Part shown: positions 23,223-31,187 of the stretch, one piece after another
Layout: every line of letters starts with the position of its first letter
Numbering within the stretch: the first letter of the stretch is position 1
DNA from: Streptomyces violaceorubidus
GTDB lineage: Bacteria > Actinomycetota > Actinomycetes > Streptomycetales > Streptomycetaceae
NCBI RefSeq assembly: GCF_000717995.1
Contig: NZ_JODM01000004.1
Span: 62,001 to 126,000, forward strand
Direction of reading: 5' to 3'
DNA: 64,000 nt
Notes under the pieces: model-generated
Seen by the model: the letters and a program-made list of their open reading frames with translations, nothing else
The model's database searches: none
What the model was told of the DNA's origin: nothing
Position numbers and translations under genes: made by a program

Positions 23223-24330
23223 TGCCGAGCAGCCGGTGCGCGCCCGCGGAGTGCACGGCGCCGCGCTCCGAGGAGAGGTCGTCGAGGACGCCGTGCAGCA
23301 GTTCGGCGGCCTCCTCGGACTTGCCGCGCCGGTGCAGCACGTCGGCCAGTTCGACGGCGACCTGGCTGCTGTAGAGGGCGGCGCGGGTGGCCGACAGCAT
23401 GCCGAGCGCCTCGCGCATCTCCGCCTCCGCGCGCGGGAGTTCGCCGTTCTGCGCGCAGACGTAGCCGCGCATCCAGTGGCAGTTGGCCAGCTCGGTGCGC
23501 AGTTGCAGCGTGCGGTACAGCTCGGCCGCCTTGGCGAGCGAGGCGTCGGCGTCGGCGAGGCGGCCCTCGGCGAGCAGGGTGCGGGCGACGGAGCGGTGCA
23601 TACGGGCCACCAGAGCGGGGTCCCCGGCGCTGGGGGCGAGGGAGAGGGCCAGTTCGGCGGCCTGGGCGGCGCGCGCGTGGGCGCCCATGTCCATGTACGG
23701 GCCGATCGCGCTGGCGTAGAGCAGCAGCAGCGCGTCGGGGTCGTGCAGGCCGCCGCGGTTCAACTCGTCGAGGGTGGACTCCAGCAGGTAGACGGCGTAG
23801 CGGAGTTCACCGGCGAGGTAGTGGGAGAGCGCCCGTCCGCGCAGCGCGGGGACCCGGGCGGGCAGCGGGGCGCCGGCGTCCACGAGGCACTGCTCGGCCC
23901 GCTCGAAGTACTGCCGTCCGGCGGCCAGTTCGCCGGTCTCCACGGCGCACTCCCCGAGTCCGAGCAGCGCGGCGGCCCGCTCCTCGGCCAGCTCGTACGC
24001 CTCGGCCTCGGCGAGCAGTCCCGCGTACTGGTCGGCCGCCTGTTCGGCGCCCTCGGTGGCGAGGGTGCGCTGCGCCTCGGTGAGCCGGAGCCGCAGGTCG
24101 GTGGCGAGGTGGGCGGGGCGTCCGGTGGCCAGCTCCTCGTAGCCGACGCCGAGCCGGTCGGCGAGGTGGCGCAGCGCCTCGTCGGAGGGGCGGACGCGAC
24201 CGGCCTCCAGGGTGGAGATGTAGGCCGGTGTGTACGCCGGTTCCGCCAACTGGCGCTGGGTCATCCCGCGTTCGGCCCGCAGCCGTTGCACCCGGCGTCC
24301 GATGGCGTTTCGGTCGTCACGGTCGCCCAC
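22981..24330 (-). CDS. XRE-family regulator with C-terminal TPR array
   Basis: 449 residues from the GTG at 24330 (GGGGAG upstream). Residues about 8-65 form a Cro/CI-type helix-turn-helix: RRVQRLRAERGMTQRQLAE, then YISTLEAGRVRPSDEAL. The rest is helical tetratricopeptide repeats, for example AAALLGLGECAVETGELAAG and HRLLGIIAEDARDTEAAEEHYVRAL (shown here in two separate pieces of the array). This is the architecture of RRNPP-type peptide-sensing regulators and of streptomycete NsdA-like proteins. Two small ORFs with a hydrophobic helix flank it, one divergent and one convergent. A palindrome in its promoter suggests autoregulation. Peptide sensing is an inference. Confidence 0.88.
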   Translation of the reverse strand: MGDRDDRNAIGRRVQRLRAERGMTQRQLAEPAYTPAYISTLEAGRVRPSDEALRHLADRLGVGYEELATGRPAHLATDLRLRLTEAQRTLATEGAEQAADQYAGLLAEAEAYELAEERAAALLGLGECAVETGELAAGRQYFERAEQCLVDAGAPLPARVPALRGRALSHYLAGELRYAVYLLESTLDELNRGGLHDPDALLLLYASAIGPYMDMGAHARAAQAAELALSLAPSAGDPALVARMHRSVARTLLAEGRLADADASLAKAAELYRTLQLRTELANCHWMRGYVCAQNGELPRAEAEMREALGMLSATRAALYSSQVAVELADVLHRRGKSEEAAELLHGVLDDLSSERGAVHSAGAHRLLGIIAEDARDTEAAEEHYVRALSLLERAGAAGDLADLCRLLGDLLRRTGRVEAALDAYRTGLGHRTAPGTTTLGPAPAQPPL

Positions 24331-24376
24331 TGCCAACTCCCCATGAGGCTCTTGCCGTTCGGCTCGGACGGCTCTA

Positions 24377-24406
24377 GGTTAAACCGCGTATTAAGCGCGC
24401 TTAACC
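24377..24406. promoter_or_regulatory. Palindromic operator region upstream of the XRE-TPR gene
   Basis: A perfect 14-bp palindrome, TTAAGCGCGCTTAA (24391-24404), sits inside a wider GGTTAA...TTAACC dyad (24377-24406). On the minus strand, a TAACCT at 24374-24379 could be the -10 box, 17 bases from TTAAGC. The palindrome would then overlap the -35 region. It also lies 37-52 bases before the divergent small ORF. Confidence 0.55.
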
Positions 24407-24442
24407 GTGCTTGACACAATCCCTGATTCCGCAGAGGACACC

Positions 24443-24619
24443 GTGCCCCCACGCTCCCGCACCGCCGAACGTTACGCCAGAGCCCTCGCCGCCGCCCTCG
24501 CCGCCGTGGCCTGCCTGCTGCTGGCCGCGAACGCGGGCCCCTCGGACACGCCACCGACCCCCGCCCCGGCCCCCGACGCCGCCCGGCAGGCGGACGAACT
24601 GGCCTCCGCGGGCGGCTAG
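24443..24619 (+). CDS. Small signal-peptide-bearing protein (58 residues), divergent from the XRE-TPR regulator
   Basis: GTG at 24443 with AGAGGAC upstream. The product starts with a basic segment (PPRSRTAERYAR), followed by a hydrophobic helix, ALAAALAAVACLLLAANAG (about residues 14-32). It ends in a short Pro/Ala/Asp-rich tail, ADELASAGG. This is the layout of a small exported peptide. A GTG at 24407 would add 12 residues but lies on the operator side. It shares the intergenic palindrome with the regulator gene. I know no family for it; a role as a signal precursor is a hypothesis. Confidence 0.5.
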   Translation: MPPRSRTAERYARALAAALAAVACLLLAANAGPSDTPPTPAPAPDAARQADELASAGG

Positions 24620-24810
24620 ACCCGACGGCCCGACGGCGGAGACCCCACGACTGAGTCCCCCTCACGGCCGAGTCCCCACGACCGAGCCCCCCTCACGACC
24701 CAGCGCCCACGACCGAGCCCCCACGACCCAGCGTCCACGACCGAGCCCCCTCACGGCCGAGAGCCCCGACAGCGTGCCCCTCCCCGGGGCACCCACCGGA
24801 GGGCGTGCGC

Positions 24811-25890
24811 TCAGCCCTGGGTCTGGAGGCGGCTCAGTTCGCGCTGGACGTGGTCCAGGGCACCCTCTCGGCGGCCGGGTACGCGACCGCGCAGCAGGGC
24901 GAGGGACGCGCCCAGTTCGCGGGCCCGGCCGGTGTCGCGGATCAGCCCCCACTGGTGGTGGGCCCGGTCGACGGCCGCCTCCACGGCGGGCGCCTGCGCG
25001 GGCTGCCCGGCGCCGAGCCGGGCCTCGGCCACCGTCAGCCAGGTCCGGCAGCTGCGCACCGGGTCCCCCGCGAACATCGCCAGGTCGGCCCGGACCTCGG
25101 TCCAGTGCAGCGCGTCCTCGGAGGCGGGCCCGCGCGCCTGGGCCGCGGCCCGCTCGTGCCGGGCGGCGAGCGCGTCGGCGTCACCGTGCCGCCCGGACCG
25201 CACGGCCGCGGCGATGACGGCGTGCGGGTCGCCCGCCACCGGCCCCGGGGCCGTCAGCACCAGGTCCGCGCCGGCCACCGCGCCGCTGTCCGCGGCGTCG
25301 GCCGCGGCCCGGGCCAGCGCCTGCTGGTGCAGTTCCTCCGGCGCCGGCCGGTGCCCGCTGCGCAGGATCGTCGCCACGCCCCGCATGTACGAGGGGACGG
25401 CCACCGTCCGCCGTGCGGGCGGCGGCGCGACGCGGCCGTACACCGCGTTGTTGCGCCCGGAGTCCAACGGGCTGGTCCGCAGCCACTCCCAGGTCTCCCG
25501 GTCGGCGTGCAGGTCGAGCAGCAGCGTCGTCGCGCCGCTCGGCCGCAGCCGCAGCTCCTCGCGGATCCAGTGCCAGGGCAGCGCGGTGTACCGGACGGTC
25601 GACGGCGTCGTGCGGGCCAGCGCCAGGTGCGGCAGACGCTGGCGCCGGTCCAGTTGCAGCTGCCCGGCGACGTACACCGTGAGGGGTCCGGGGGCCGCCG
25701 CCGCGGCCCGCAGCCGGGTGAGGACCGCCTGCGGCTCCAGCGGGTCGGCGAGTTCGACGACGTTGGCCGTGTCCGTGCCGGAGAGCACGGCGGGCGGCAC
25801 CGCCGCGAGCACGGGGAGCACGGAGGCGGCGTCCACCAGGCACCCACGGCCCACGGGCGACGCCGCGAGCAGCAGCACGGTTCCGGGCAT
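24811..25890 (-). CDS. Uncharacterised protein, caspase-like N-half without catalytic residues
   Basis: 359 residues, ATG preceded by GGGGAGGGGAC. The first half has alternating strands and helices (VLLLAASPV, LTVYVAGQLQL, TTLLLDLHAD) in the order expected of a caspase-like fold. Where active enzymes have GHG and a Cys after ILD, this has AGQ and DLHAD, so both catalytic positions would be missing. The C-half (about 200-340) is helical and TPR-like. This resemblance is my reading of pattern, not a database match. It lies between a TPR-XRE regulator and a PP2C phosphatase, which suggests a signalling module. Confidence 0.7.
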   Translation of the reverse strand: MPGTVLLLAASPVGRGCLVDAASVLPVLAAVPPAVLSGTDTANVVELADPLEPQAVLTRLRAAAAAPGPLTVYVAGQLQLDRRQRLPHLALARTTPSTVRYTALPWHWIREELRLRPSGATTLLLDLHADRETWEWLRTSPLDSGRNNAVYGRVAPPPARRTVAVPSYMRGVATILRSGHRPAPEELHQQALARAAADAADSGAVAGADLVLTAPGPVAGDPHAVIAAAVRSGRHGDADALAARHERAAAQARGPASEDALHWTEVRADLAMFAGDPVRSCRTWLTVAEARLGAGQPAQAPAVEAAVDRAHHQWGLIRDTGRARELGASLALLRGRVPGRREGALDHVQRELSRLQTQG

Positions 25891-25954
25891 GTCCCCTCCC
25901 CCTGTCGATCAGGTACGGCAGCACCGTAACCGCTGCGACTGCGAAGCGGGGCAC

Positions 25955-27223
25955 TCAGCCGTCGGCGGCGGGATCCTGACCGGCCGGTGTCCGCCGTACC
26001 GCGAAGACCGTGGTGTCGTCGGCCACCCGCCCCCGGCAGTGCCGCAGCGTGCCGTCCCGTACGAGGGCCACCAGCCGCGCGGGGTCGGCGCTGCGCGCGT
26101 CGGCGGCGACGGCCCGGGCGAGGTCGTCGGCCGGCCGGTAGAAGACCCCGGCCGGATCGCGGGCCTCGGTCACCCCGTCGGTGACCAGCAGCAGTGTCTC
26201 GTCCGCGGCCAGCCGCAGCCGGTGCACCGGGGGCACGGGCGGCGCCCCGGACCGGCCGCCGGACACCAGTTCGGCCATGCCCAGCGGCAGCCCGCCCACC
26301 ACCGGCAGCACGCGCACGCCGCGGGGGCCGATCGCCATCGGGGGATCGTGGCCGAAGACGACGGCCTCCATCGCGTCCGGCAGACCGGGCGGGAAGCCGA
26401 TCAGCACCGCGGTGGCGAACCGGTCGCCGTCGGACCGGCCGAGCGCCGCGGTGTGCCCGCGGTGGCGCACCATCCGGACCTCCAGGCGCTCGGCAACCGT
26501 CGCGAGGTCCGCCTCGTGGTAGGCGGCCTCGCGGAAGGTGCCGAGCAGCGCCGCGGCCGTCTCCACCGCGCCCAGCCCCTTGCCCTGCACGTCGCCGACG
26601 AGGACCCGGGTGCCGTGCGGTCCGGGCTGGATGTCGTAGAAGTCGCCGCCGACGCGGGCCTCGCTGTCCGCGGCGAGGTAGACGGCGGCGTGGTCGAGGC
26701 CGCCGAAGCCGACCGGGAGCGGACGCAGCACGGTGCGGCGGGTGGTGTCGGCGATGTCCCGCATGTGCAGCATCCGCCGCTCGCCGTCCACCCGGAACCC
26801 GGCCGCCGCCACGGCGATGGCACCGCCGAGGACGACCAGGACCAGTCCGGGCAGCCCGGTCTCCTCACGGTGCTGCCAGACGGTGTCGGCACAGACGTAG
26901 ACGAGGAGCGCGAGCAGGGCGAAGACGGCCGTGCCCGCCACCCCGCACATCGCGGCGGCGACGCCCGGGACCAGCACGGTCCAGGAGATGATCTCGAAGG
27001 CGCCGGTGGTGACGTCGCCCGCGGCGATGCCGATGAGCAGCAGCAGCGGGAACACCCAGGCCACCGTGCGACCGCGCACACTGAGCAGTTCGTGCCGGGA
27101 CACGGCGTCGCCCCGGCCGACGGCGCGCACGAGCCGTCCGAGCGGCCGCCATCGGGCGCGCACCGGGCTGCGGACACGACCCCTCACGGGCCCCAGCGAA
27201 GCACGCGGCCGACCGGCCCGCAT
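25955..27223 (-). CDS. Membrane PP2C/SpoIIE-type serine phosphatase
   Basis: 422 residues from ATG 27223 (GTG 27187 is also possible). Membrane helices fill about residues 45-135 (VFPLLLLIGIAAG, VFALLALLVYV, GLVLVVLGGAIAVAAAG). The SpoIIE/PP2C domain follows with GGDFYDI (metal Asp), LVGDVQGKG, ATAVLIG, LLLVTDGVTEARD and a final DDTTVF. Such phosphatases remove phosphate from anti-sigma-factor antagonists. No antagonist or kinase gene is adjacent, so its partner is elsewhere. Its promoter is shared with the divergent small membrane protein gene. Confidence 0.9.
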   Translation of the reverse strand: MRAGRPRASLGPVRGRVRSPVRARWRPLGRLVRAVGRGDAVSRHELLSVRGRTVAWVFPLLLLIGIAAGDVTTGAFEIISWTVLVPGVAAAMCGVAGTAVFALLALLVYVCADTVWQHREETGLPGLVLVVLGGAIAVAAAGFRVDGERRMLHMRDIADTTRRTVLRPLPVGFGGLDHAAVYLAADSEARVGGDFYDIQPGPHGTRVLVGDVQGKGLGAVETAAALLGTFREAAYHEADLATVAERLEVRMVRHRGHTAALGRSDGDRFATAVLIGFPPGLPDAMEAVVFGHDPPMAIGPRGVRVLPVVGGLPLGMAELVSGGRSGAPPVPPVHRLRLAADETLLLVTDGVTEARDPAGVFYRPADDLARAVAADARSADPARLVALVRDGTLRHCRGRVADDTTVFAVRRTPAGQDPAADG

Positions 27224-27300
27224 CCCGAGTTGCCGGCCGGCGGACCCAGGTGTGCCCTGGTAGACGGGGGCAGACGGGGCGAGGCGAGAGGAGTGCTCCC

Positions 27301-27804
27301 ATGGCTCACGCGATACCCGCACGCGAAACGTCCACCGGCGCCGGGACCCGCACCGGAACGGGCGCGTCCGGTCCCACGACGCCCAACGTCTTCGGCAGGC
27401 GGACGCACCTGCTGGCGAAGTGGGCGATGCCCCTCGCGATCGGCCTGGTCTACGGCTACTGGGCCGCGTCCATCCGCCGCCACGGCGGCCCCATCACCGG
27501 CTGGAACCTGCTGTTCGGCTTCATGACGGTGCTCGCCTTCGCGCTCCTGTGGTACGCGGTCCGGGCGGTGGCCGACCGGCTGCCCCGCGAGGGCCACGCG
27601 GTGCTGTGGGGGGCCTTCGCGGGCAGCGCGCTGGGCTTCCTGTACTCGGGCAGCGGCGTGGCCATGTTCACCAGCATCCTGGTGTCCCTGCTGCTCGCGG
27701 CGGCGGTGACGGCCGGGCTGTACTACCACTACGCCACCCACCAGGACGCCGAGGAGGCGCGGGCGGCCCGGCACCGCACCCGCGCCCTCACCCGCACCAC
27801 CTGA
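27301..27804 (+). CDS. Small multi-pass membrane protein of unknown function
   Basis: 167 residues, ATG with GAGGAG 8 bases before. After a Thr/Gly-rich cytoplasmic start, four hydrophobic segments are seen (about 42-58, 71-90, 100-120 and 124-142), then a charged tail, HATHQDAEEARAARHRTRAL in part. I do not recognise a family with certainty. It is divergent from the PP2C phosphatase and 72 bases before another membrane protein gene. Confidence 0.75.
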   Translation: MAHAIPARETSTGAGTRTGTGASGPTTPNVFGRRTHLLAKWAMPLAIGLVYGYWAASIRRHGGPITGWNLLFGFMTVLAFALLWYAVRAVADRLPREGHAVLWGAFAGSALGFLYSGSGVAMFTSILVSLLLAAAVTAGLYYHYATHQDAEEARAARHRTRALTRTT

Positions 27805-27876
27805 CCGGCTCGTCCCCGGGGGCCATATGCAGTCACACCGGTCGCCCGGCGGGGGCACGGGGGTTTGCCTGGAAGG

Positions 27877-28797
27877 GTGTTCCCCCGCCTTCGGAGCGCC
27901 CTGTCGGCCGTCCTGATCGTCCTCGCCAGCCTGCTCGCACCGTGCGCCACGCTGGCGGGCTGGGCGATGCACGGGCCGGCCGACACGGACCGGTACGTGG
28001 CGGCCATGGCCCCGCTCGCCGACGACCCGGCCGTACGGGACGCCGCCGCCGACAGACTGGGCGCCGGGTTCGCGGGATACGTCGACGGGGCCGCGGCCGG
28101 GCCCGTGAACGGCACCGTGCGGCTCTTCGTGCGGGACGCGGCCCGGTCGTTCACCCGCACCGAGGCCTTCCACGAGGGCTGGGACGCGGCCAACCGCACC
28201 GTCCACGCCGCCGTGCTGCGCGCCCTGCGCGACGACGACGCGGCCGGACGCGCGGTCACCGCCGACCTGGCCCCCGTCACCGAACGCGTGAGGGACCGGC
28301 TCGCCGAGGACCACGTGCCCTTCGCCCGGCGCATCCCGGTCCGGCACATCGCGGTCACCGTGCTCCCGGCCCACGAGGCGGACCGGCTCAGGAAGGGCTA
28401 CCACGTGCTCGACGTCGCCGCCCTCTGGCTGCCGCTGGCGGCCGTCGTCTTCGCGGTCACCGGCATCACCGTCGCCGCCTGCCGCCGCCGCGCCGTCACG
28501 GCCGCCGGGATCGGCACCGCCCTCGGCGGGGCGCTGCTCGCCCTCTCCGTGCTGGTCGGCCGCCGGCTCACGGTCGCGGAGCTCCCCGGCCCGGTGAACG
28601 GCCCCGCCGCGGGCGCCGTGTACGACGCCCTCACCCGGACCCTGCGCACCGCCTCCTGGCTCCTCGTCGCCCTCGGCCTCACCGTCGCGCTGGCCTCCTG
28701 GCTCGTGGGCCGCCACCGTCGGGCGCCGCGCCGCCGGTCCCCCGACCGGCCCGCCGCCGAACCGGGCCCCGCCCGGCCGACGCGCACCCGGCTCTGA
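27877..28797 (+). CDS. Membrane protein with a large extracytoplasmic domain, unknown function
   Basis: 306 residues from GTG 27877 (TTG 27865 is also possible). A first membrane helix (about residues 8-28, LIVLASLLAPCATLAGW) is followed by an external helical domain to about 170 with DTDRYVAAMAPLADDPAVR. Then come two or three more helices (about 178-200, 210-228 and 255-275) and a basic cytoplasmic tail. The DTDRYV...PLADDPAVR segment recurs in actinobacterial integral membrane proteins of unknown role. No enzyme motif is visible. Confidence 0.75.
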   Translation: MFPRLRSALSAVLIVLASLLAPCATLAGWAMHGPADTDRYVAAMAPLADDPAVRDAAADRLGAGFAGYVDGAAAGPVNGTVRLFVRDAARSFTRTEAFHEGWDAANRTVHAAVLRALRDDDAAGRAVTADLAPVTERVRDRLAEDHVPFARRIPVRHIAVTVLPAHEADRLRKGYHVLDVAALWLPLAAVVFAVTGITVAACRRRAVTAAGIGTALGGALLALSVLVGRRLTVAELPGPVNGPAAGAVYDALTRTLRTASWLLVALGLTVALASWLVGRHRRAPRRRSPDRPAAEPGPARPTRTRL

Positions 28798-28845
28798 CAC
28801 CGCCCGGCGGCGGGGCCCCTCCCACGGTCTCTGCGTTGCGCCCGC

Positions 28846-30924
28846 TCAGACGCCGATGTCGCGGCCGTCCGCGCGCCACACCGCCACGACCGCCGGGCGC
28901 ACGATCTTCCCGGGTCCGTCGGGCCAGGTGCTGGCCGGCCGCTCCACGGAGGCGCCGTCGACCTCGCCCGGGTGCTGCACCGCGACCAGCACCCGCCGGT
29001 CCTGCACGAGCGGACCGCAGGTCTCGGCGCCGGTCGGCACGGTCAGGAACTGCTTCAGCTCACCGCGCCGGTCGCCCTTGGTCGCCACGCCGAACAGCCC
29101 GTCATGGCTGCCGAGCGCGTTGCCGTCGGTGGAGATCCACAGGTTGCCGTGGTCGTCAAAGGCGACGTTGTCGGGGCAGGAGATCGGGCTGACCCGGTCC
29201 TTGGGGAAGCCCGCGAAGTAGGTCGCCGGGTCCTCCGGGTCACCCGCGACGAGGAACAGCGACCAGCCGAACGCGGTGGCGTCGGCCCGGTTGCGGCGCT
29301 CGGTCAGCTCCAGGACGTGACCGTGCTTGTTGGCGTTGCGCGGGTTGGCCTCGTCGGGACCCGCGTAGCCGCTCTTGCCCCGGTTGGAGTTGTTGGTGAG
29401 GGCGACGTACACCTTGCCGGTGCTCGGCGAGGGCTCGATGTCCTCGGGCCGGTCCATCTTGGTGGCGCCGACCTTGTCCCCGGCGAGCCGCGTGAAGACG
29501 CACACCTCCTCGGCGCTCATCCCCTCGACGTGCGAGACGGCACCGTCCTCGGTGGCGGTCACCAGCGGAATCCACTCGCCGGCGCCGTCGAACTCACCGT
29601 CGCGCGGCAGCGTGCCCGTGCCGTCGATCTCGATCGCCGGGGAGTCGCCGCTGAGCCTGGCGACGTACAGGGTGCCCTCGTCCAGCAGCGAGAGGTTGTG
29701 CTCACGGGCCCAGCGGGAGTTCCCCTGCCGCATCCGCTTGCTGCCGACGAACTTGTAGAAGTAGTCGAACCGCTCGTCGTCGCCGGTGTAGACGACCGGC
29801 CGCCCGTCGTCCGTCAGCCGCACGGTCGCGGCCTCGTGCTTGAACCGGCCGAGCAGCGTGTGCTTGCGCGGGGTCGAGTCGGGGTCGTACGGGTCGAGTT
29901 CGACGACGTACCCGAACCGGTGCACCTCGTTCGGCTCCCGCGCCACGTCGAACCGCTTGTCGAACCGCTCCCACTTCCGCTCGGTGGCGCCGGTCCCGAT
30001 CCCGTACCGCTTGTCGGTGGCGCGGGAGGCGTTGGCGAAGTACTGGTTGAAGTTCTCCTCGCCGTGCAGGGTCGTGCCCCACGGGGTGGTGCCGCCGGAG
30101 CAGTTGTTGAGGGTGCCGAGCACCTTGCGGCCGGTGCGGTCGGCGGAGGTCTTCACCAGGTCGGACCCGGCGGCCGGGCCGGTCAGCCGGAACTCGCTGG
30201 TGGCGGTGACGCGCCGGTTCAGCCGGTGCCGCGGGACGGGCGTGAGCCGCCCGCTCCTCTTCTCCTCCGCCACGGCGACGACGGACAGCCCGTGCGCGGC
30301 CCAGGCGATCTCGACCTGCTCGCGGGTGGGGTTCTCGGGGTCGTAGCCGCGGAACATGAGCACCTCGTCGGTGTACTCGTGGTTCGCGACGAGCAGTTGC
30401 CGGTCGTGCTCGCCCCGCAGCGGCAGCAGGGCGAGGAAGTCGTTGTTGTACCCGAACTGCCCGGCCTGCGCCTTGGCGGTCTGCTTCTCGGCGTCGAAGG
30501 CGGGCGCCCCGCGCAGGATGGGTTCACCCCAACGGATGACGACCTCCTGCCGGTACCCCTCCGGGACGGTCACCGCGTCGTCGGTGTTGGGCGCGACGGG
30601 CGTGAAGCGCAGCCCCCGCGCGCCCTGCGCCCCGGACGGCTTGCCGTGCCCCTTTCCGGCCGCGGGCGCGGCCTCGGCCGACGGCGCCCCCGCCAGGCCG
30701 ACGGCCCCGGCGCCCGCGGCGGCGACGGTCACGACGGCGGCGGCACGCATCATGGAACGGCGGCTGAGCGCCCCGGCGATGACATCGCCGACGTACTCGT
30801 TGGAGCTGGTGTTCGGCACCTCGTGGAAGCAGGCGTCACCACACCGGAAACGGCAGGTCATCGCGGACCGGCCGCCAGGATGCGAACCGGACGGCGTCCC
30901 GATCAACGGCAGGAGCTTGCGCAC
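28846..30924 (-). CDS. Secreted alkaline phosphatase PhoX, Tat-exported
   Basis: 692 residues from the GTG at 30924 (GGGGAG upstream). After a long cytoplasmic start, the twin-arginine signal SRRSMMRAAAVVT (about residues 58-70) leads into a hydrophobic core and AEA cleavage region. The mature part is the PhoX/DUF839 fold, with GTTPWGTTLHGEENFNQYF, the acidic GDDERFDYFYKFV and DRPEDIEPSP, which supply Ca2+ and Fe3+ ligands in this family. It frees phosphate from organic esters outside the cell. Two direct repeats of the PhoP-binding type lie 83-100 bases upstream, so induction by phosphate starvation through PhoRP is expected. Confidence 0.95.
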   Translation of the reverse strand: MRKLLPLIGTPSGSHPGGRSAMTCRFRCGDACFHEVPNTSSNEYVGDVIAGALSRRSMMRAAAVVTVAAAGAGAVGLAGAPSAEAAPAAGKGHGKPSGAQGARGLRFTPVAPNTDDAVTVPEGYRQEVVIRWGEPILRGAPAFDAEKQTAKAQAGQFGYNNDFLALLPLRGEHDRQLLVANHEYTDEVLMFRGYDPENPTREQVEIAWAAHGLSVVAVAEEKRSGRLTPVPRHRLNRRVTATSEFRLTGPAAGSDLVKTSADRTGRKVLGTLNNCSGGTTPWGTTLHGEENFNQYFANASRATDKRYGIGTGATERKWERFDKRFDVAREPNEVHRFGYVVELDPYDPDSTPRKHTLLGRFKHEAATVRLTDDGRPVVYTGDDERFDYFYKFVGSKRMRQGNSRWAREHNLSLLDEGTLYVARLSGDSPAIEIDGTGTLPRDGEFDGAGEWIPLVTATEDGAVSHVEGMSAEEVCVFTRLAGDKVGATKMDRPEDIEPSPSTGKVYVALTNNSNRGKSGYAGPDEANPRNANKHGHVLELTERRNRADATAFGWSLFLVAGDPEDPATYFAGFPKDRVSPISCPDNVAFDDHGNLWISTDGNALGSHDGLFGVATKGDRRGELKQFLTVPTGAETCGPLVQDRRVLVAVQHPGEVDGASVERPASTWPDGPGKIVRPAVVAVWRADGRDIGV

Positions 30925-31006
30925 TGTGTTCTCCCCTTGAGAATCCCTGTATGCCCTGGTGTCAGCGCGACCGTAGGTGCACATACGTGCGGGGACCGGG
31001 CGTCGC

Positions 31007-31024
31007 GGTGAACGAAGGGTGAAC
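31007..31024 (-). promoter_or_regulatory. PHO box upstream of phoX
   Basis: On the minus strand, two GTTCACC heptamers are spaced exactly 11 bases apart (plus-strand GGTGAAC at 31007-31013 and 31018-31024). This is the direct-repeat-unit spacing of streptomycete PhoP sites. It lies 83-100 bases before the phoX GTG. Confidence 0.85.
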
Positions 31025-31187
31025 CCGCGGAAGCCGTGGGGGAATGGCGGCTTCGTCTCGATCCCGCCTTGACGCGTCGCCGCCCGCGTGCCAGACCCTG
31101 CACAAGATCACAAGCCGGGCCCGCTAACCTTACGTGTCCGTCCTGGCCAGGGATTGACGGCACCAACTCACTCGAAGGGTTGCGCAC

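Noticed and set aside
24411..24416. TTGACA as a -35 box for the small divergent ORF
   Set aside because: No acceptable -10 lies 16-19 bases downstream, and the stretch is within the proposed leader.
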